DNA of 64,000 bases from Sipunculus nudus (GCA_026874595.1 CM049316.1:74121176-74185175); one strand, 5' to 3'; positions 36,151 to 47,253 are shown, counted from the first letter of the stretch. The notes: generated by a model not told the origin, from the sequence alone. Made by a program: numbers and translations.

Positions 36151-37923
36151 GTGAGTGATCTACTTGGGTCTGGAACTGGCAGAAAATTACCCTCTACAGA
36201 TAGTCCGGAAATACTCAGCAACAGCTTCGTAAACTTCTTCACATCTAAGGTGTTGAAGATTCGAAATGACTTGGATAGCACAAGTGTAGATATGGATTTG
36301 ATCAGGACGTCCCACGGAGCACCCCCGCCTGCTATGGTCACGTTTCATCAAGTATCCTCCGAGGAGCTGCAGAAACTCATCCAGAAAAGTCCAAACAAAT
36401 CCTGTAGCCTGGATCCTTTGACAACAAATCTTCTGAAAAATCCTATTGTGCTACGTTCATTATTGCCATGCCTTACATCTGTAATAAATACCTCAATTAC
36501 ATCATCCGAGGAACCACTTTGCTTGAAAGAAGCTCTTATAACACCACTTTTGAAGAAGGATGGTCTTGACCAAGAGGATTTGAAGATCTATCGTCCTGTG
36601 GCAAATCTTTCGATCGTAAGCAAATTGCTGGAGAGAGTGGTTGCAAAGCAGATCCAGGACAACATGACACAGAATCAACTCCAGGATCCTCTCCAATCTG
36701 CCTACAAACCAAGTCACAGTACAGAAACAGCACTGATAAGGATAAAGAATGATATTGACCATGCACTGGATACAGGCCAGGGAGTAGTACTCCTTCTGCT
36801 TGACCTCTCTGCAGCCTTCCATGCGTTAGACCATGGCATCCTAATTGAGAGACTAGTTGAGGAAGTTGGCATTCAAGGTTCAGCACTGGATTGGTGCAAG
36901 TCATACCTCACAACTCGCACTCACCGTGTTAACCTCAGTGGTGTACTATCTGATCCAGCTATGCTCACTGTGGGAGTGCCGCAAGGATCAGTATTAGGTC
37001 CTTTGTTATTTCTTATCTACATCCTTCCTCTGCGTAGAGTTGTCGAGGCCTTCGGTGTACATAGACACGGATACGCTGATGACACCCAACTTTATGAATT
37101 CTTCAAACTCAGTGACCATCACGGCCTTGCTCAATCCCTGAGGAAGATTGAACAATGTGCAGCTGGTGTTAGAGCGTGGATGATAAAGAACAAACTAAAG
37201 TTGAATAATTCCAAAACCGAACTCCTTATCATATCACCCAGGTACCATCTTAATAAGATCCTTAGCGCTGAACCTAAGATCTGTATTGGTAGTGCAGAAA
37301 TAAGACCAGTACACACTGTCAGAAATCTTGGGGCCAATTTCGATGCCAATATGAGTATGGAGTGTCAGACAAGATCAGTCGTGAAGAACATTTTTTACCA
37401 TCTTCGCAGAATTGGTAAGATCCGGAACCATCTTGATGACCAGACAGCTGCAAAGACCATCAACGCACTGATTACATCAAGATTGGACAACAACAACAGC
37501 CTGCTAACTGGAACTTCCAATGCTAACATCCATCGCCTCCAACTTGCACAAAACGCATCAGCCCGATTACTTACAAGGTCCAGGAAGTACGACAGCATCG
37601 GACCTGTTCTAAGGCAGCTTCACTGGCTGCCTGTCGAAAGGAGAATCACATTTAAAGTCCTCACACAAGTGTATAAAGCGCTGAATGATAGCCTGTATCC
37701 ACTGTATTTGCGCCAACTGTTTGTGGAATATTCTCGCCGTAGGTCTCTTCGTTCTTCTGATGCTCACAGGATCGTCTGTGTACCTCGCTCCCATAATGTA
37801 TATGGTGACAGACAATTTTCCAAGTACGCTGCCACCGCATGGAATTCTTTACCAGACTCTGTTAGAGCGTGTACACATATTGAATCATTTAAGCGTGCTC
37901 TCAAGACATACTTATTTTCTTAA
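36151..37923 (+). CDS. LINE reverse transcriptase domain
   Basis: A 590-codon frame. It contains the RT fingers start (YRPVANLSIVSKLLERVV), motif A LLLDLSAAFHALDH with its catalytic aspartate at about residue 218, the GVPQGSVLGPLLFLIY block, and the catalytic HGYADDTQLY box at about residues 306-315. The C-terminal region runs through LHWLPVERRITFKVL to SFKRALKTYLFS and stop, as usual for CR1/L2-group proteins. In motif A the common AAFDT is AAFHA, but the essential first aspartate and the YADD are intact. The annotated start codon is only the first Met after the frameshift; the natural protein would begin upstream with the endonuclease. Confidence 0.9.
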   Translation: MSDLLGSGTGRKLPSTDSPEILSNSFVNFFTSKVLKIRNDLDSTSVDMDLIRTSHGAPPPAMVTFHQVSSEELQKLIQKSPNKSCSLDPLTTNLLKNPIVLRSLLPCLTSVINTSITSSEEPLCLKEALITPLLKKDGLDQEDLKIYRPVANLSIVSKLLERVVAKQIQDNMTQNQLQDPLQSAYKPSHSTETALIRIKNDIDHALDTGQGVVLLLLDLSAAFHALDHGILIERLVEEVGIQGSALDWCKSYLTTRTHRVNLSGVLSDPAMLTVGVPQGSVLGPLLFLIYILPLRRVVEAFGVHRHGYADDTQLYEFFKLSDHHGLAQSLRKIEQCAAGVRAWMIKNKLKLNNSKTELLIISPRYHLNKILSAEPKICIGSAEIRPVHTVRNLGANFDANMSMECQTRSVVKNIFYHLRRIGKIRNHLDDQTAAKTINALITSRLDNNNSLLTGTSNANIHRLQLAQNASARLLTRSRKYDSIGPVLRQLHWLPVERRITFKVLTQVYKALNDSLYPLYLRQLFVEYSRRRSLRSSDAHRIVCVPRSHNVYGDRQFSKYAATAWNSLPDSVRACTHIESFKRALKTYLFS

Positions 37924-38003
37924 CCCTTTGTATCAGCGCATAGAAATGTATATTATATTTGCACTTTATAAATGAACTCTATCATATCATATCATATCAA
38001 AGT

Positions 38004-38654
38004 CCAGAGGGAGATATGAACCGTTTACGTAGACGCGATATAGAACATTTATTGTTCCGTTGCCTCAGAATTATTTCCGGATTTTCCTGGTCTCAGGGCT
38101 CAAAAGATTTTATTTTATTTATTTCCAATATCCATTGTTTTCTTATGCATAAGGTTTGAAGATAAATGAACACAAATACCAAATCTGATTCCTAAAATTT
38201 TTATGCAAAATATTTTAATTCACTAATGAGGAAATATATGAGATAGGTCATTGAGCACTTCAGTCAGGTTACGTTTCTAGAGGAAACATTACAGACATGT
38301 ATCACTTACACTGTTATAGTGCAGTCGTAAGTTTGGTATCGGTATCATTTAGTGTTGGAATAATATGCAGATTACGAAAACGCGTCAGATCAATCAAAAC
38401 AATCAAATTTTATTCTATTTTATAAAACTATAATTTCATGATACAAACAATTAGATCAACAGGGGAAACGGTTAAATCACCTTAGAGATCAAAAGGTGAT
38501 CTTTGGTCATTTGGTCAGTCGGTCATTTCTCATTAACATTTTTTAAATACTTTGTTGGAGGAAAAAGCCTCATTTATTTAAAAGCTAGCTACACTCAGTA
38601 TATATACATCTACAGAATTCCATCCCGGTTGCGAAATATTTGACAGGGCAGTAT
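38004..38654. other. unit B flank after the LINE
   Basis: Continues the sequence interrupted by the LINE and matches 27260-28139 of unit A with a large internal difference (the poly-G and part of 27340-27530 are missing). Non-coding. Confidence 0.6.
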
Positions 38655-38905
38655 CTCACGCGTCCTCTCATTCAACATGCTGGCTTGAACCGGGCCCGGT
38701 ACGACTGCACCTGCTTGCCTTGAGGGTGCAATTTTCCCAATTGCTTGGTCACACCTCGACTAACCAATGAAATTCGCCGTTGGGCACGACTTTCTTATCA
38801 CGCTTGCATATCGCTCACTGTGTCTGGGGGTCGACCGTGAACCCCGATCCCCCGGCTTTGAGTCCTGTACTCTGCCACTGAACCACAACTTCCGGTCTAT
38901 TTCTC
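38655..38905 (-). mobile_element. tRNA-derived SINE, unit B copy
   Basis: Orthologous in position to 28140-28355. The body block GAAATTCGCCGTTGGGCA and the head region near 38830-38895 are present, with a larger insert than in unit A around 38790-38830. Confidence 0.6.
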
Positions 38906-40160
38906 ATTAACTACGGAAGATATCCGATTTTTACAATATTTGTTATTTTATAGGGATGCTTCACTTTGTTCACTATAATCAGTTTTAATTAGCATCATCC
39001 GTCTCAAGGATACATCACTACCAGTCATCCTGTGTCGGCACGCACCTTTTCCTAAGCTGTTGAAATCTGAGCTTTATAACCCAATTCCAAACACCATTTA
39101 TAACTTAAAAGTGCAATGGAAAGTTTAGGTATATTTTCTGTTTGAAAAAAAATGCATTTTTTGAAATTATGAGCCTTTCCAGCTCATCTGTGAAAATCAA
39201 AAACGAACGACAAAGTTCATTTCTGTTTTACAGAAATTTAGTTCTTCCCAAAATATTAGTGATTTATAATTAAGTTAGATCAGTGGGAAAATCCAACAGT
39301 TAAGAATCGGGGTAGGGTTTGGGGTGTGGGATAGATGGAAACCCATTACTGTCGAATGACATTCGTTATAAATGTGTATTCATGAATCCTGCCTTCGGGT
39401 AAGAGGAAACACCTTTGATGAATCATATGAATAATCCAATGCCTTTTTTTCATGAAATGTGGGAAAACTACCAGGACTATATTAATTTTTGCTTGTACTC
39501 TTTGTGCATGATATTTCCTTCATTTTGGAATGAAAACATAGCATTTAAGAAACATATCTTGTTGTTAATACATATATTTGTAAAATTCCATTTAAAACAA
39601 AACAAAAGTTCAAACTTACAAACTAACTATCTATTTAAGAAAAAAACATATTGTCACCTGCTACCAAGCTTTTCTCTTTCTAAACAGTTAACTTGTCCTG
39701 TTTATTTTACGATACATAGTTTCTTGGCGGCTCCCCTTTTCTCAACATTATTTTTTTATAATCTGAATTTTCTGTATACTCCTTGAATAGTCAAATGCTA
39801 TTTTGTTTGCTGGCCAAGTCTTTGGCTGGCAAAATCTCATGAGTGTTTTTCCTAAACGAATAAGATAATTCAAATCTCTGATAGGTTCAAAAGTAACTCT
39901 GAACATATATTGTATTCTAACATTACCTGAGCCTGTAATATATTACGTATTTCTTTTCGGTTATGATTAAGAACTCCTGACACAAAGCCTCAGGTAAACA
40001 GTTTTCGGATTTGACCGTACAGTATATTTTACATTAACATGTAACATCAATGACAGGTAATGCTAGTTAACTAAAAATTAAAACTACTGAACGGCTCCTT
40101 TTTTATTTTTGTATATACATTAAATACAAAACATAAACAGAAATGATGTAAACATGTATG
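38906..40160. other. unit B flank, non-coding
   Basis: Matches 28356-29610. The open frame at 39415-39786 is AT-rich, has no domain and is not kept in unit A. Confidence 0.55.
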
Positions 40161-40178
40161 TTAACACTTTCGCTGCCT

Positions 40179-40241
40179 ATGACGAGTATACTCGTCATAT
40201 TTTCTGATTCCCCCAGTGCCTATGACGGGTATACTCGTCAT
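40179..40241. repeat. pair of 20-bp subterminal palindromes
   Basis: 40179-40198 is a perfect palindrome (ATGACGAGTATACTCGTCAT). 40222-40241 is the same with one change (GACGGGTA). They sit just inside the left transposon end and may be transposase binding sites. Only the left end has them. Confidence 0.85.
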
Positions 40242-41269
40242 GAATTTATCAGCAATTTTCAGTAAGAAATTTCTTAAATTTATCAATAAACTCTGCGCAG
40301 GTGAGTAGTAGTTCATTTATAAATTGGTTTCTTGTCATGAAATAGTAAAATTTGTAATTCATCAGTGCGCTTGATAACTCAAAAGCAAGAAAGGTTTTGG
40401 GAGCGTGGAAATATCCACGGCTCTCGTCCTTTGCCGTGAAATAAGTTCATGACTCGCTGTGTAAAATTGATACCGTGTAGGAGTATTCCTTAGAATCAAA
40501 CGAAAGCGAGGACCGCATAAAAATCTTTCTAGTTTTATATTTGGGCGTATTTTAGCCACTTACTTGCGGCAAACCCGCTGGTGAGACGGAGGTGTGACAG
40601 ATCGCACCTTAGGTGGGAACTCTAGATAGCGAGGCGTGAAGTCGTTCAGGTTGATCAGTTTATTGCCCCGCGAGGACAGCCTATTGCGCCATCAACAACA
40701 ATAGGGCGCGTGCCACTTGCCTGACACACTGATCGGCAGGGTAATCAGAACGCGGCTGCATATAATTGGTTTGGCATATTTGGATATCTCACGTATCCTT
40801 TACATTTAGAGAAAGCAATATGCTTGTGTAAGTACCTTCGCCAACAAGTGCATGTAAATTGTAAAATTCTGAAAGCAAACTCGGACGATCACTTGCGGAA
40901 CATGTTGGCCCTTTTGTGCACCGACAATCCCAACCGTACTTTGGAATTCACCATATGCACCCCGACGTATGACTTTCAGACAATTCATAATAAAGTATTA
41001 TATCATGAGCCCTAGAGCTGATAATATTAGGTTACACTTTGATCACACGCAATTTTCGTATAATTCCCGGCTTCGTTTGACGGTGACAATGACGAGGTCC
41101 ACTGTATCATGCTGTCGCCACGGTATGTAAATAACTCTATGACTGTGTAATAAAAGATAAAACAATTTTTAGAATTATAATGATTGGTAGAATCAGTTTG
41201 TTAGTAATGAAAAGCAAAATAGTATTTTTTTCAGTAAAAATAAAAGTTTGTAAAATGAAAGAAAAAGAA

Positions 41270-41352
41270 AAAAACCGAACAGGGAATCGAACTTGCGCGG
41301 TTTTCCCGTCTCGCGTCACTTGACCTACTACATAACCCCTGAGCCATCTTTC
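41270..41352 (-). repeat. tRNA-like sequence inside the piggyBac-like element
   Basis: On the minus strand an A-box-like TGGCTCAGGGGTTATG and a B-box-like AAGTTCGATTCCCTG lie about 45 bases apart. The acceptor and T stems do not pair well, so this is more likely a SINE head or tRNA relic than a working tRNA gene. Confidence 0.4.
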
Positions 41353-41592
41353 CAAATGAGCATGTATCTTTGAAAGTTTATAGCAAACATAAACCAGAAT
41401 AAGACACAAATCCTCGCGAGTTCTACCAGATCGATGAAGTGACATCATACATGATGATAACTGTGACGTTTTATAAATCTTCATCTATTATTTCAACTAA
41501 GATATATCGAAGGTCGATCCGAGTGTGTACAGGAGCCGCTATTGCGTGAACCGCTGGACTTTCCTGGTCCTGGTGTAAACATATGAATTCTT

Positions 41593-41595
<3 letters not shown>

Positions 41596-41683
<88 letters not shown>
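41596..41683. repeat. (CT)n-(AT)n compound microsatellite
   Basis: About 36 bases of CT repeats pass directly into about 52 bases of TA repeats, within the piggyBac-like element. Confidence 0.95.
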
Positions 41684-41687
<4 letters not shown>

Positions 41688-42194
41688 GCATGTGAGGGCG
41701 TATCTGTGTTTGTGTGCGCTTGTTTCCTTTGAAGTCCTTTCTGGCTATAGGCCTAATTAGCTAATTAGGCCGAACAGGGTTATGACATCCTTCTGTGCAT
41801 AACACTTCAGGCAAGTTTTATGGCCCTTGCACCAGGTGGACTTCACACCCTCGTTATCAGCTTTTCACACCTAGAACTTACTCACCCGGACCTCCCCGAG
41901 ACTGTTGCAGGCCCTGGCACTGGGGGAATATTTGGCTGGGCAGCGAATGTGTTAAAGACTTACTCTATTCCGGGGAGCCGTCACCGAGTGTGCTGCAGGT
42001 CCAGTTATGTCATTGTAACGGCGTACGCTTTTGGGGGTTAGCGCCATTTATTCCAAGCTTATTTAGTATTCAGTGTGTTATTAATATAGATGAGCCGTAG
42101 TCGGAAATGCAGGCCAGCCTTTATATAAATCTTATGAATATAAATGAGCTTCCAGGGTAAAAGGGTATTTAAAGAGTGCATATGCAGTCTGTGT

Positions 42195-42415
42195 CCTGAA
42201 AGGCGCTTCATCTCTGGGTCCGGAGAGGTGCTGCTACCCTTGGCCCACAGAGGTGCTGCAGCCCAGGGTCCAGAGAGGTGCCGCAACCCAGTGTCCAGAG
42301 AGGTGCTGCAACCCAGTGTCCAGAGAGAGGTGCTGCTACCCAGTGTCCAGAGAAAGGTGTTGCCAGCCGGGGCGCAGAGGGGGGTGCCGCAAGCCAGGGC
42401 CCAGTATCGTTAGTG
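42195..42415 (+). repeat. GC-rich minisatellite, 25-27-bp unit
   Basis: About seven copies of a unit AGAGGTGCTGCAACCCAGTG followed by TCCAG, varying from 25 to 27 bases. It is strikingly GC-rich against its AT-rich surroundings. The open frames through it (GAATQCPER-type peptide) reflect the repeat, and changing unit length breaks the frame. Not taken as a gene. Confidence 0.85.
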
Positions 42416-42879
42416 CAGGGATCTTATAATTTTTTCACCGGACTCTTTTTTTTAAACTAGAGATTAATTAAGTGTGCAAACAGTGTGTACCAGTGTATGT
42501 AATGAGACGTAAGGCTGGGAACCCCATCTGGTAGGTGGTTTTGAAAGCTGTAGCTTTTCGTTTCTTTAAATGTATACTCATATTTTCACTCACTGACTTG
42601 TGTTTTGTTGTGTGCGTGAGTGCCGAAACGAAAAGTGCGCCATCAAAACCCACACAAACTCTACTTTACTAAGTTAAACCAAGTTAAACCCAGTACTTCG
42701 GTCGGTAAGGGCAGCTTTTATTCCAAGGGCATCAAAAAGGTGTAACTTTTATCGAGTAACACAAAATTTATGAACACAAAACTGTCATGAAAGAGGGTCT
42801 GTGATGGTACCGGGCATTCACGGAGCATATTTGGTAAAATCTACGTCGATAACTAAAAATAAAAGAAACATTTACGAAA
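42416..42879. other. no feature seen
   Basis: Non-coding sequence between the GC-rich minisatellite and copy C. No counterpart in units A or B was recognised. Confidence 0.4.
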
Positions 42880-44820
42880 GAATATCTCTCATTCGCATGG
42901 TGCAGTTAATGATGCTTGAATCCGTTTTCTAGTGTTCACACGTTATTCTTGGTCAACCACTGGAATACATTAGCGTTTTTAGGCAATTTATGTTCTTGTT
43001 TACGTTTAGGTATATCTGGCACATGAACCAGGATGTATCAAAAGAAAATATCTTCTTAGTAAAACCATAGGTAGATGACATTTGCGTGAACAGACGTGTA
43101 TAAAATTCTACGGTATAGAATATCAAAAAGCGTACTCAATCTGACATACCTTTATTAATTTACTAAGCCTAATTGACACACACACACATACCTTTCTTTT
43201 TGAGTCATACTCCTCGATTCCTTCCGAGGATGGGTCACGTGAATGTTAAAGCCTTGGACTGGTCGATTTAGAAACAGGGGAATCCCATTCTGTTGCATTT
43301 TGATGGACAAACTCCAAATTATAAGATGAAATGCGGGATACCTACCACATCATGAGTGTAAAGGATTGTACTTTTAATATATATATAAATCCAAATGCAG
43401 TTGATATTCCGCGGTCTTATTTTATAATAAACAAGCACTGTCTAGGTTTAAATATTTAACCTGGTAGCAAAACATACTATACAGAAAAGCTAATAAATGA
43501 ATTCAATTGTTAAGCATTATGTACAAAATTGAAAGAAGAAGCAAGTAAAAGAAGTATGATATCGAAGAATCTCAAGATAGACCAGGTCAACATGTTAAGA
43601 ACATTAGTAGTTAATGGATTTAAGCTGCTGTTGATTATTTTTATATGATTCTCATTATATTATTATTATTATTATTATCATTATTTTATTATTATTATTA
43701 TTATCATCATTATTATTATGATTATAATTATTTTTATTTTAGGGATAGCAGTCATTGTGGTAGTTGTTGTTGCTGTTGGAGTGGCGAAACTTTGTTTTAG
43801 TAGTAGTAAAAGTTTCGAATAACGGGAAAAACTTACACGCTATGAAAAAAATATGTTCCAGGTAGAATCCAAAAGGCTTTTTCGCAGTGGATTGAGTTGG
43901 AAACATATTTGGTTCTGACTTCAATCTTAAACAATTTGTTCCTAGGAACCTACGGAGGGCAGTTTTTTTTATAAAACCCTACAAGTACCATCCAGAACCT
44001 AGTTTAAGGTTCCTAGAGGAATCTCCTTGAGGTTCCTACAGTGCACTGAGTGTAATACCTTGAAAGGTTCTCTGTTGTATCCTAGGAATATGATTCCTTA
44101 TGAAAGCTTCAAACAGGGTGTCATATGAAACAATTTTGTAGATGCCATAATTACCATTTATTGTTAAATTAACTCAGAATTAATTAATCAGACCATACAG
44201 CCCAGTGTGGGAGGGGGCTAATATAATATCATCCATAGGTGGAGATTTGATGTTTGCATTACTTTTATCATTATTACATTATTATTATTCTACCATTTTT
44301 TACCTCAATTCCTTGATACTCGGGCAGTACCTTACAATAGACCAATTATTTTTTTGTGACCTTGGCAGATTCTCAAAGATAGGGCAGAGGGCTCAAAAGA
44401 TGTGTTCTTTATTTAGATTTTTAATGCACATTTTCTTCTTATTTATAAGGGGTACAGATAAGTGGAAAAAAGGCATTACCAAATCTGATTTTTATATATT
44501 TTTTATATTCAGTTAGGTAACGTTCACAGACGTGTCACCTACAATGTAGGAGTGCAGTGGTATGTTTAATGTCAATGGGTGTGTAATCTTCCTCATTGCT
44601 GGTTAATACCACCGTGGAACCATCGGATTTCTCCGATGCGTACGATCTGCCCATTCTGCCTGCTTAGAGCCACAGAAGCCGGTCCGATTCTCATTTAATA
44701 CTGTTGATATCAGATTATATTACCGTATTTGTCATTTATCAAGGATGCCTCACTTTGTTTGCTACTATCATATTATTTAGCATCTGCAGTCTCAAGGATA
44801 TCTAACTACCCGTAGTCCAG
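42880..44820 (+). repeat. third, partial copy (C) of the duplicated unit
   Basis: Homologous to 26120-28490 of unit A in the same direction. Shared blocks include GTGCAGNTAANGATNCTT, GATGGGTCACGTGAATGT, TTCTGTTGCAT and GATGGACA, AAGATGAAATGCGGGAT, and the SINE head at 44640-44690. The gene part and the 40-bp minisatellite are absent. An (ATT)n microsatellite at 43657-43745 is specific to this copy. Confidence 0.75.
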
Positions 44821-45955
44821 GATAAAAGAAGTATGACCCACAAGAATAGCAACAGAAATGATTCTAACAGTTTCACAGTAAGGATAACCTCAAGATCAAC
44901 ATATAAATAATCTTCATATATCTAATGAGGGGAACATGTTTTTAATCAGCTATCACTAATTAAACATTTAATTAAATATACACATTTTGTGATAATTATG
45001 CTTATACCGCCTTGGTTTCCATACACATTCTTGTCCATTTGCGAACAGATGCAGAAAACCCACGTAGTGATATCTTAAATTTCCTGAAAATTAGGGTAGT
45101 TTTAGTAAATGTTATCTAACTGAACAGCAGGGTTAATTTTATTCACTGACTGAATGATAAAAAAGATCGGAATTATATTTCTGACGATCAAACATACTGT
45201 GTATAATGATTTGATCATGCAAAGCATGATTGCATGCTCCACATTTATACATATACATGTATATAGACGTGTTCTGAAATGTAATGAAGTGAGGCTTTCT
45301 TCCATCTTGTCTGAGTAGAGCCCGGAGCCATGTTAGCCACATAAATGCCGCTGGCTTGGAGGAAAAGACGGCTGACTTTAGAGGTCAGCCGAATTTTGGG
45401 CTCGACTCGGCTTGCAAAATTTTGGCTGGTTTCATAGAATACTTTTCATCTTAAATTAGGTATATTAAAAGTGACATATTGCATCCATTTTACATTTAAA
45501 TAGTTTGTCTCGAATTAGGTGCGGTCTCAGTGGAATCGACCTTTAAATTATTGAGGTCATGAATACCAAAATTAGGTTGCAGAATCATGTTAGTGTACTT
45601 GGCGGTAAAACAAAACTCTTACAGTTAACCTATAAAGTGAAACATGGTGCATCATCTGTGTAAAGACTTTTGTTAACATGTAATATCTTATTTTGGCTAG
45701 CCAGTTTTTCAAAACACTTTCAGACACAAGTTTGAAAGTTTGAACATTTTGGGATATTAATGCACGAAAATTATACTTAAGATATACTTTCTATCTCAAT
45801 AATGATTGAACGATTTTTTTAAAACTCGGCAGGCTTGTTCATCACGTGTACCCCTTTTACTTGTGCAAGACTGGTGTCGCAATTTATTTTTTTAAATATT
45901 TCTTTTGGGCAGTCTTGACAATAAATTTCACACTTAAAATTACACAAGCTAACAT
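44821..45955. other. no gene recognised
   Basis: Non-coding AT-rich sequence. No repeat or exon was identified. Confidence 0.4.
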
Positions 45956-46190
45956 GCATGTGTGAGTGAGTAATCGTTCTCAAAGCTGGGGCATACCACA
46001 GAGGAACCCTCGAAACGAGCACTGGTTTGTGAGTGAAACACGGCCGTTTGCCACGACCCACGCCTGCAGAGCGCTCATCCTAGGGTGCGGGAGACCCTGA
46101 AAAATCGCACCGACTGGGATGAAATTCGAACGCACAATCTGCCAGTTTTGAGTCACGTGTACCTGATCCACAGAAGCCGGTTCAGTTACT
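45956..46190 (-). mobile_element. tRNA-derived SINE fragment
   Basis: Minus strand. The head region CGGCTTCTGTGGATCAGGTA and the B-box-like GCGTTCGAATTTCATCCC resemble the SINE family at 28140 and 44575. The body is shorter and diverged. Confidence 0.5.
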
Positions 46191-47220
46191 TGGTCTAGAA
46201 TAAAACACTGGTAGCAGTAGCAGAAGTGGTATCACATAGGTATTATTTTCCTTTTATTTGTTACGTTAGTAGTATCGACAGGCAAATATTTCTGTAAGCT
46301 TTAATTAGACTGTGAACAGGAATGTTTTAAATGATCAGGTGTGGGTATAAGTATTATAAAAATTAAGAAATACACGCTGTATGAGAAGTGACCAGGCAAG
46401 GACAGAAAATAGTTTTTCGGGCTTTTGGTGATATTTTGGAGATAAAAAGATGAAGGAGGTGGCTACACTGGCGCTCTACAGGTGTTCTTTGAAATAAAAT
46501 ATAAATAGATATTAAATTTACGAAGGTTAAGTTTACGTCAGAGTAAAAAAAGTTGTATAAATTGTACATTACTTTGTAGTGTCACTGCGATCATTTTGAC
46601 AAGCTTACTTTTAAGATAAAAAGAATCCGCTTGTAACTCTAATCATAAAATTTTATTAAATAATATTTGGCCTCTGTCGATTCCCATCCCCTTCTGTCAT
46701 GTAACTTTATTCATCGTTATTAAACGGAAGCAGACCATCATCATATACAAGGTGTATTTATCGTATTATGATAAAGTCCTGCACCATAATTTAAGTCCAA
46801 GTTCAATACAAATCTAAAATAAAACATTTAAAATCTTGTTTAACTTTAACACTCAACCTATATCATTATTATTGATTATTATTGATCCTGACTTGTATCA
46901 CCGGTATTTATTTGTACTGCCAAATACCCATAACAATTACACTTACCACTTTAGTGACTCGTTAAAACTACCTGTATGTTAGCTTGATTTATCTCCAGGA
47001 TCTTACGAGTAACACGACTTTGTTCTAGTAATATAAGATCCGCATGTATAAAGGTAATTGCATACACTCGTCAAGTTCTTTATGTTTTGAGGCCTCTTCC
47101 CAAAAGCCTGTTCCTCCTCAGTTGTAATTATCCACAATGCAACGCTTGAGAGCTCACATGGTTCTCGCGAGACGTTGAAAACCAATCAGAGAAGAATTCC
47201 TAAGTCGGTCAATTGCCGAA
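46191..47220. other. no gene recognised
   Basis: Non-coding sequence upstream of the presumed promoter of the TSP1 gene. Confidence 0.4.
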
Positions 47221-47222
47221 GG

Positions 47223-47230
47223 TATTAAAA
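47223..47230 (+). promoter_or_regulatory. TATA-like element before a candidate first exon
   Basis: TATTAAAA lies about 25-30 bases before a possible start of transcription near 47254. Suggestive only. Confidence 0.3.
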
Positions 47231-47253
47231 AGCGCAAGTCCGTTGTGACACAG

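Larger units (their letters stand above)
34665..38003 (+). mobile_element. CR1/L2-like LINE insertion with AAAGT target duplication
   Basis: The element occupies 34670-37998 and is flanked by AAAGT at 34665-34669 and 37999-38003. Unit A has the uninterrupted site at 27251-27260 (CAGAAAGTCCAGAG), which confirms both ends. The element contains an N-terminal basic ORF, an endonuclease domain and a reverse transcriptase, then a very short 3' end finishing in an ATCAT/ATATC pentamer repeat, typical of CR1/L2-group elements that end in short tandem repeats. It is near full length but carries about three frame lesions and is probably immobile. The short 5' leader suggests some 5' truncation. Confidence 0.9.
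40161..41955. mobile_element. piggyBac-like non-autonomous element
   Basis: Bounded by TTAA on both sides. Left end TTAACACTTTCGCTGCC (40161-40177). The right end, read inward on the minus strand from 41955, is TTAACACATTCGCTGCC, so 16 of 17 positions match. A further inner block CCCCCAGTGCC occurs at both ends. TTAA target use with inverted ends is the hallmark of piggyBac-type DNA transposons. Unit A keeps the single TTAA (about 29611) in the otherwise same flank, proving the insertion. No transposase frame with the DDD catalytic pattern is seen; the interior holds a tRNA-like stretch and a microsatellite. It would need an enzyme made elsewhere. Confidence 0.8.
29667..42018 (+). repeat. segmental duplication, unit B
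   Basis: Second tandem copy, ending at GCAGGTCCAGTTATGTCATTGTAACG. It is longer than unit A because of a LINE (34670-37998) and a piggyBac-like element (40161-41955). It is shorter elsewhere because of three deletions relative to A: about 280 bases near 30330, about 1.4 kb at 31090, and about 0.95 kb at 34440. Confidence 0.85.

Noticed and set aside
40362-41484. Transposase gene inside the piggyBac-like element
   Set aside because: Frames are at most 115 codons and show none of the spaced aspartates or the cysteine-rich C-terminus expected of a piggyBac transposase.
42144-42460. 89- and 60-codon frames with GAATQCPER-like repeats
   Set aside because: They come from the GC-rich minisatellite. 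Unit length varies from 25 to 27 bases, so no single frame is maintained.
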